Part shown: in pieces, positions 61,032 through 64,000 of the stretch
Layout: every line of letters begins with the position of its first letter
Position numbering within the stretch: the first letter of the stretch is position 1
Assembly: GCA_019113915.1 (NCBI GenBank)
Contig: DXGM01000035.1
Coordinates: forward strand, 175,550 to 239,549
Direction: 5' to 3'
From: Candidatus Gordonibacter avicola
GTDB taxonomy: Bacteria; Actinomycetota; Coriobacteriia; Coriobacteriales; Eggerthellaceae
DNA: 64,000 nucleotides
The notes under the pieces: model-generated
Told to the model about the DNA's origin: nothing
What the model saw: the letters and a program-made list of their open reading frames with translations, nothing else
Databases searched by the model: none
Position numbers and translations under genes: made by a program

Positions 61032-63593
61032 TTACTTGACGATCTTCTCAGGCTGATAGTTGACAGTCATAGCCGCAACCTCAGCACGCGTGATGGTGCT
61101 CGTCGGCATGATCAGGCCACCGTTGCCCATGATCTTCTGCTCAGCAGCCCAAGCGACGCTCTCCTTGGCGTAGTCAGCAACCTGAGCGCCATCGTCGAAG
61201 CCACCGAGAATTGCATCAATGTCAGACGGCTTCGTGAAGTCGCCCTTAACCTTAGCAAAGTTAGCAAGCATGCAGGCAAAGTCCTGACGAGAGATGTTCT
61301 GCTCGGGACCAAAGGTGCCGTCGCCGAAACCGTTCGCAATGCCAGCCTTCTTCGCCCAGGCAACAGCCTTGGCGTAGTACATCTTCGAATCAACGTCGTT
61401 GAAGGAGGTATAGCCCTTGTCGTCGTCAGTCGTACCAAGCTCGCCGCCAGCCATGTTGTACAGAACGCAGACTACATCGGCACGTGTGATGTTATTATTT
61501 GCACCGAAGAGCTTCGTCCCATAGTAGCCGTTCATATAGTCATTCTTCTCGGCCTGATACACAACCTTTGCGAACCAAGCATCGCTCGGAACATCCTCAA
61601 AGATCTTCTCGTCGGAAACAACGATGTTGTCAGCAAGGGCAAGTGCACCAGTAATATTGAAGTTGCCATTGTCCTTGTTCGCATAAAGATTAGCGGAGTA
61701 AGCGCCAACCTTGACGATCTCTTTGACGCTGCTGCCGTTCAGCGCGTACTTTGCCACATAGGCATCAGCAGGAAGAGTCATCCACTCGTCTTCCGGAGCG
61801 GTTGTGGGGCTAGCACTCAACGTATACTGATAAGTCGGGGTAATAGCCTCACCAGTATAGGCATAGAAATAATCAGTGCCGTTAGTTGTAACCTGACTAT
61901 TCTTATCAATACGAACGTTGGCTGCAGCAAGGGTCACTGGATCAACCGTAAGCTCGAAGGTAGCGTCCCCTCCCTGAATGGTGTACACAGTGCTCGTAAC
62001 TTTAAAAGTATACGTTCCGGCGTTAATGATTTCGTTAACCTCTTCACCATCTTCATTGGTGATGGTTACGTCATAATCTTCGCCTTCGGTCAGAACATTG
62101 CCGCTCTTATCCTTAAGGATAATTGCAACCTTCTTCAGAATATCAGAACCAGTAAAGTCAGTGCTCGTGGAATCGCCAACAATGGTTTCACCATCAACCT
62201 TCACGAAAAGATTCGAGTCAGGGTTGATCTCTTCATTGTCAACGACGACTGTCATCGTTGCGCTACCACCCGCAGCGTACTTCAAAGCCTCAGCATTCAC
62301 TTTAACAGTAACAAGCCACGTACCAGGTGTTTTAAGGCTATCAAGCGTACCATCATTACCGTCTTTATCCTTTACGATAATGTCGTACTCAGACTGGGTG
62401 GCCTTCTTTTCTTTGCCAGCAGCGTCTGTGTACTTAACTTCGATCAAACTGGGATCAAAGCGATCGCCATCAGGATCAGCAAGATGCACCTTCAGCGTCT
62501 GCCCAGACAGAGCAGCGGGAGTAGCACCGTAGTTAATCGTTGCAGGCTTTGCCACTTTATCGATGATGATATCCTGAGTTCCAATTACAGAGGAAGCAGC
62601 TTCCTTCTTGGCATCATTAGTCGTGAATTTTACCTTATAAGTATAAGAAGTGTTGTTGCCAAAATACTTAGAGCCGTCTTTTGCGGAAACAAATTCCAAA
62701 TCCACAAAATCCTTAAGATCCCCAATAGTGTTAATCTTGGTCACCTTCGGACCGGCAGATGGATCAATCTCAGTCTCAATTGCTGCAGTGGCGAGATCAA
62801 CAGCCTTCACCTCAAAGGGAATCTCAAGCTTCTGACCAGCATACTTGCCCTGGCCCTCCAACACAGCTGTATACTTGCCCGCATACATGACTGTTGATGA
62901 GGGCGAAGAAGAAGCATCTTTATAGAAGTTAACCTTGTAATCCGTGTTAACAGCGAGATCCGTTGAACCAATAGCAAATTTCAGGCCCAGATCTTTGCCT
63001 GTGAAGGAATAATCGTGATCCGTCTTGTCAGTGCCCTCATACATGTAAGCATTCGACAAAGAAGAGCCAACAATGCTGAATTTAACATCAAGTACGGCAT
63101 CCGTATAAGGAGCCGCACCCGCGAGACCCTTGATGCGCAAATAGTACGTACCAACTTCGATAACACCACTGGTGGCATTACCAGGATCAGTTATCTCAGC
63201 AGAGTCATCAATCGTCCCATCTGCCTTAGCCTTATAGTACTTGTGCTCCCAATTCGACGTGTTCGAAACATTAATCGGAACGCCAGCACCCTCGGCCAAC
63301 GCGACTGTCACAGGTTTAACATAATGAGCGGAACCATCGTACTCAAACTGGATGTTCGTCAGGTCAAGAATGGGGTTGGGGCTGGAAGCGTTGTCGGTTG
63401 CCGAGGCAAGACTTCCGCCTTCGAATGCACCCTTGTCGTTAATCAGCAGATCGATACCCTCGTCGGTCGAGGCCTCGGCGGCCTCATCGGCAAAAGCAAT
63501 GGCCGGCACCATGCCGGCTGCGAGCACACCGGCGAGGGTAGCACTTACTACCTTCTTGCCAGAGAGCCCTTCGTTGTTGACGCAAGCTGTCAT
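61032..63593 (-). CDS. Large SLH-domain surface protein (S-layer type)
   Basis: An 853-residue protein. A signal peptide (about 12-35, VVSATLAGVLAAGMVPAIAFA) is followed by about 600 residues of repeated beta-rich Ig/MBG-like segments (patterns such as AGKYTAVLEGQGKYAG, PGTWLVTVKVNAEALKYA and AGTYTFKVTSTVY). Three C-terminal SLH repeats span about 655-848 (IFEDVPSDAWFAKVVYQAEKNDYMNGY and two more). AAGGAG precedes the ATG. Base composition is less GC-rich than its neighbours, which fits a highly expressed S-layer gene or a transferred one. It probably forms or decorates the cell-wall surface layer. Confidence 0.88.
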   Translation of the reverse strand: MTACVNNEGLSGKKVVSATLAGVLAAGMVPAIAFADEAAEASTDEGIDLLINDKGAFEGGSLASATDNASSPNPILDLTNIQFEYDGSAHYVKPVTVALAEGAGVPINVSNTSNWEHKYYKAKADGTIDDSAEITDPGNATSGVIEVGTYYLRIKGLAGAAPYTDAVLDVKFSIVGSSLSNAYMYEGTDKTDHDYSFTGKDLGLKFAIGSTDLAVNTDYKVNFYKDASSSPSSTVMYAGKYTAVLEGQGKYAGQKLEIPFEVKAVDLATAAIETEIDPSAGPKVTKINTIGDLKDFVDLEFVSAKDGSKYFGNNTSYTYKVKFTTNDAKKEAASSVIGTQDIIIDKVAKPATINYGATPAALSGQTLKVHLADPDGDRFDPSLIEVKYTDAAGKEKKATQSEYDIIVKDKDGNDGTLDSLKTPGTWLVTVKVNAEALKYAAGGSATMTVVVDNEEINPDSNLFVKVDGETIVGDSTSTDFTGSDILKKVAIILKDKSGNVLTEGEDYDVTITNEDGEEVNEIINAGTYTFKVTSTVYTIQGGDATFELTVDPVTLAAANVRIDKNSQVTTNGTDYFYAYTGEAITPTYQYTLSASPTTAPEDEWMTLPADAYVAKYALNGSSVKEIVKVGAYSANLYANKDNGNFNITGALALADNIVVSDEKIFEDVPSDAWFAKVVYQAEKNDYMNGYYGTKLFGANNNITRADVVCVLYNMAGGELGTTDDDKGYTSFNDVDSKMYYAKAVAWAKKAGIANGFGDGTFGPEQNISRQDFACMLANFAKVKGDFTKPSDIDAILGGFDDGAQVADYAKESVAWAAEQKIMGNGGLIMPTSTITRAEVAAMTVNYQPEKIVK

Positions 63594-64000
63594 ACTTCGT
63601 CTCCTTCCAAAAACTTACACTAACTTAGATACACAACCTTGGCTTCATCGTAATGCAAGCAAATCTCCGTCATTGCCGCAGGGCGCGATGAAACACCATA
63701 AAGCTGCATCTTCGTTCGGGATTATACTCTCAATCCTTCAAAAGGTTGGCGAGAAAATCGCAATCTGGAGAAAACTTGGGTGAATAGTGCCCAAATCCCC
63801 GCAAAGTGCACACAAACCCACCCCGCCACCTCGCCGAACGTCTCTACTATAACCCATAAACAATATTTCAAGCGAGTTACCGTTTACCCTCAAGCCCCGC
63901 TCCAAGCCCGCCCAACCCCAAAAAACGACCGTCTCTCTTTCCCAACCACCCACATCAACAAGTACCCAAACCTCCCCCACCCCCCAAATTCCCCAACCAA
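63594..64000 (-). promoter_or_regulatory. Upstream region of the SLH protein gene
   Basis: A gene-free stretch of 407 bp. The minus strand has a perfect TATAAT (63726-63721) about 130 bp before the start codon, implying a long untranslated leader as known for S-layer messages; the -35 is poor. An open frame at 63738-63980 (-) has no ribosome site and unusual composition and is not called. The far end is C-rich (CCTCCCCCACCCCCC). I see no other feature. Confidence 0.35.

Noticed and set aside
60828..62897. A 689-codon open frame on the plus strand opposite the SLH protein gene
   Set aside because: It is antisense to a clear signal-peptide/SLH protein, has no ribosome site and shows no recognisable domain.
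63738..63980. An 80-codon minus-strand open frame upstream of the SLH protein gene
   Set aside because: No ribosome site, Gly/Trp/Val-rich, overlaps the likely promoter.
1..64000. CRISPR arrays, prophage genes and IS transposases
   Set aside because: No regularly spaced direct repeats of CRISPR size and no phage or transposase-like protein were seen.

Overview
The window looks like a chromosomal segment from a high-GC, monoderm anaerobe of the Eggerthellaceae (class Coriobacteriia), the gut and oral actinobacteria related to Eggerthella, Slackia and Adlercreutzia. Support comes from several molybdopterin (bis-MGD) oxidoreductases with ferredoxin-like partners, a multi-pass membrane LuxR-type regulator beside one of them, S-layer-homology (SLH) surface proteins, Tad pilus genes without an outer-membrane secretin, and NrfD/PhsA-type respiratory genes. 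Genus and species cannot be fixed from the sequence alone. I see no prophage, insertion-sequence transposase or CRISPR array.

Region 1 (1-9133) is a catabolic island. A TetR-like regulator precedes a minus-strand operon: an acetylene-hydratase-like Mo enzyme, a small ferredoxin, an MFS transporter, and a heterodimer closely resembling pyrogallol-phloroglucinol transhydroxylase. The same perfect palindrome (TTGCACAA-N10-TTGTGCAA) lies upstream of both the regulator and the operon, so it is probably the regulator's operator. A cysteine-rich small protein is divergent from the operon.

Region 2 (9171-17955) is housekeeping: bioY, a MATE exporter, birA, fused folP-folK, ftsH, hpt and maf. A long imperfect hairpin, a candidate structured RNA, lies between maf and hpt.

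Region 3 (18002-38100) holds about 20 kb of Tad/Flp pilus genes on one strand. They form two divergent modules in tandem, each with cpaB, tadA, tadB, tadC and pilin/pseudopilin genes. They share one TadZ and one prepilin peptidase. The far end encodes a secreted ricin-like beta-trefoil protein. Repeated GGACGGT motifs precede the first gene.

Region 4 (38309-43483) contains tRNA-Val(UAC), a very long MacB-like ABC transporter, and a membrane protein resembling the sensor half of a LuxR-type regulator without its DNA-binding domain.

Region 5 (43511-50495) has ferritin and a respiratory operon (TorD-like chaperone with a frameshift, PhsA/PsrA-like catalytic subunit, iron-sulfur subunit, NrfD-like anchor) divergent from a membrane LuxR regulator.

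Region 6 (50514-64000) concerns the cell surface and secretion: a SanA/YdcF-like protein, an old-yellow-enzyme oxidoreductase, an SLH-anchored subtilase, a CsaB-like pyruvyl transferase fused to an N-terminal domain, SecA and a large SLH S-layer-type protein. Pyruvylated wall polymer is the usual SLH ligand, so the CsaB-like protein and the two SLH proteins form a plausible functional unit. Between the transferase and secA lies an 816-bp gene-free stretch of nested inverted repeats, some of which recur elsewhere in the window.
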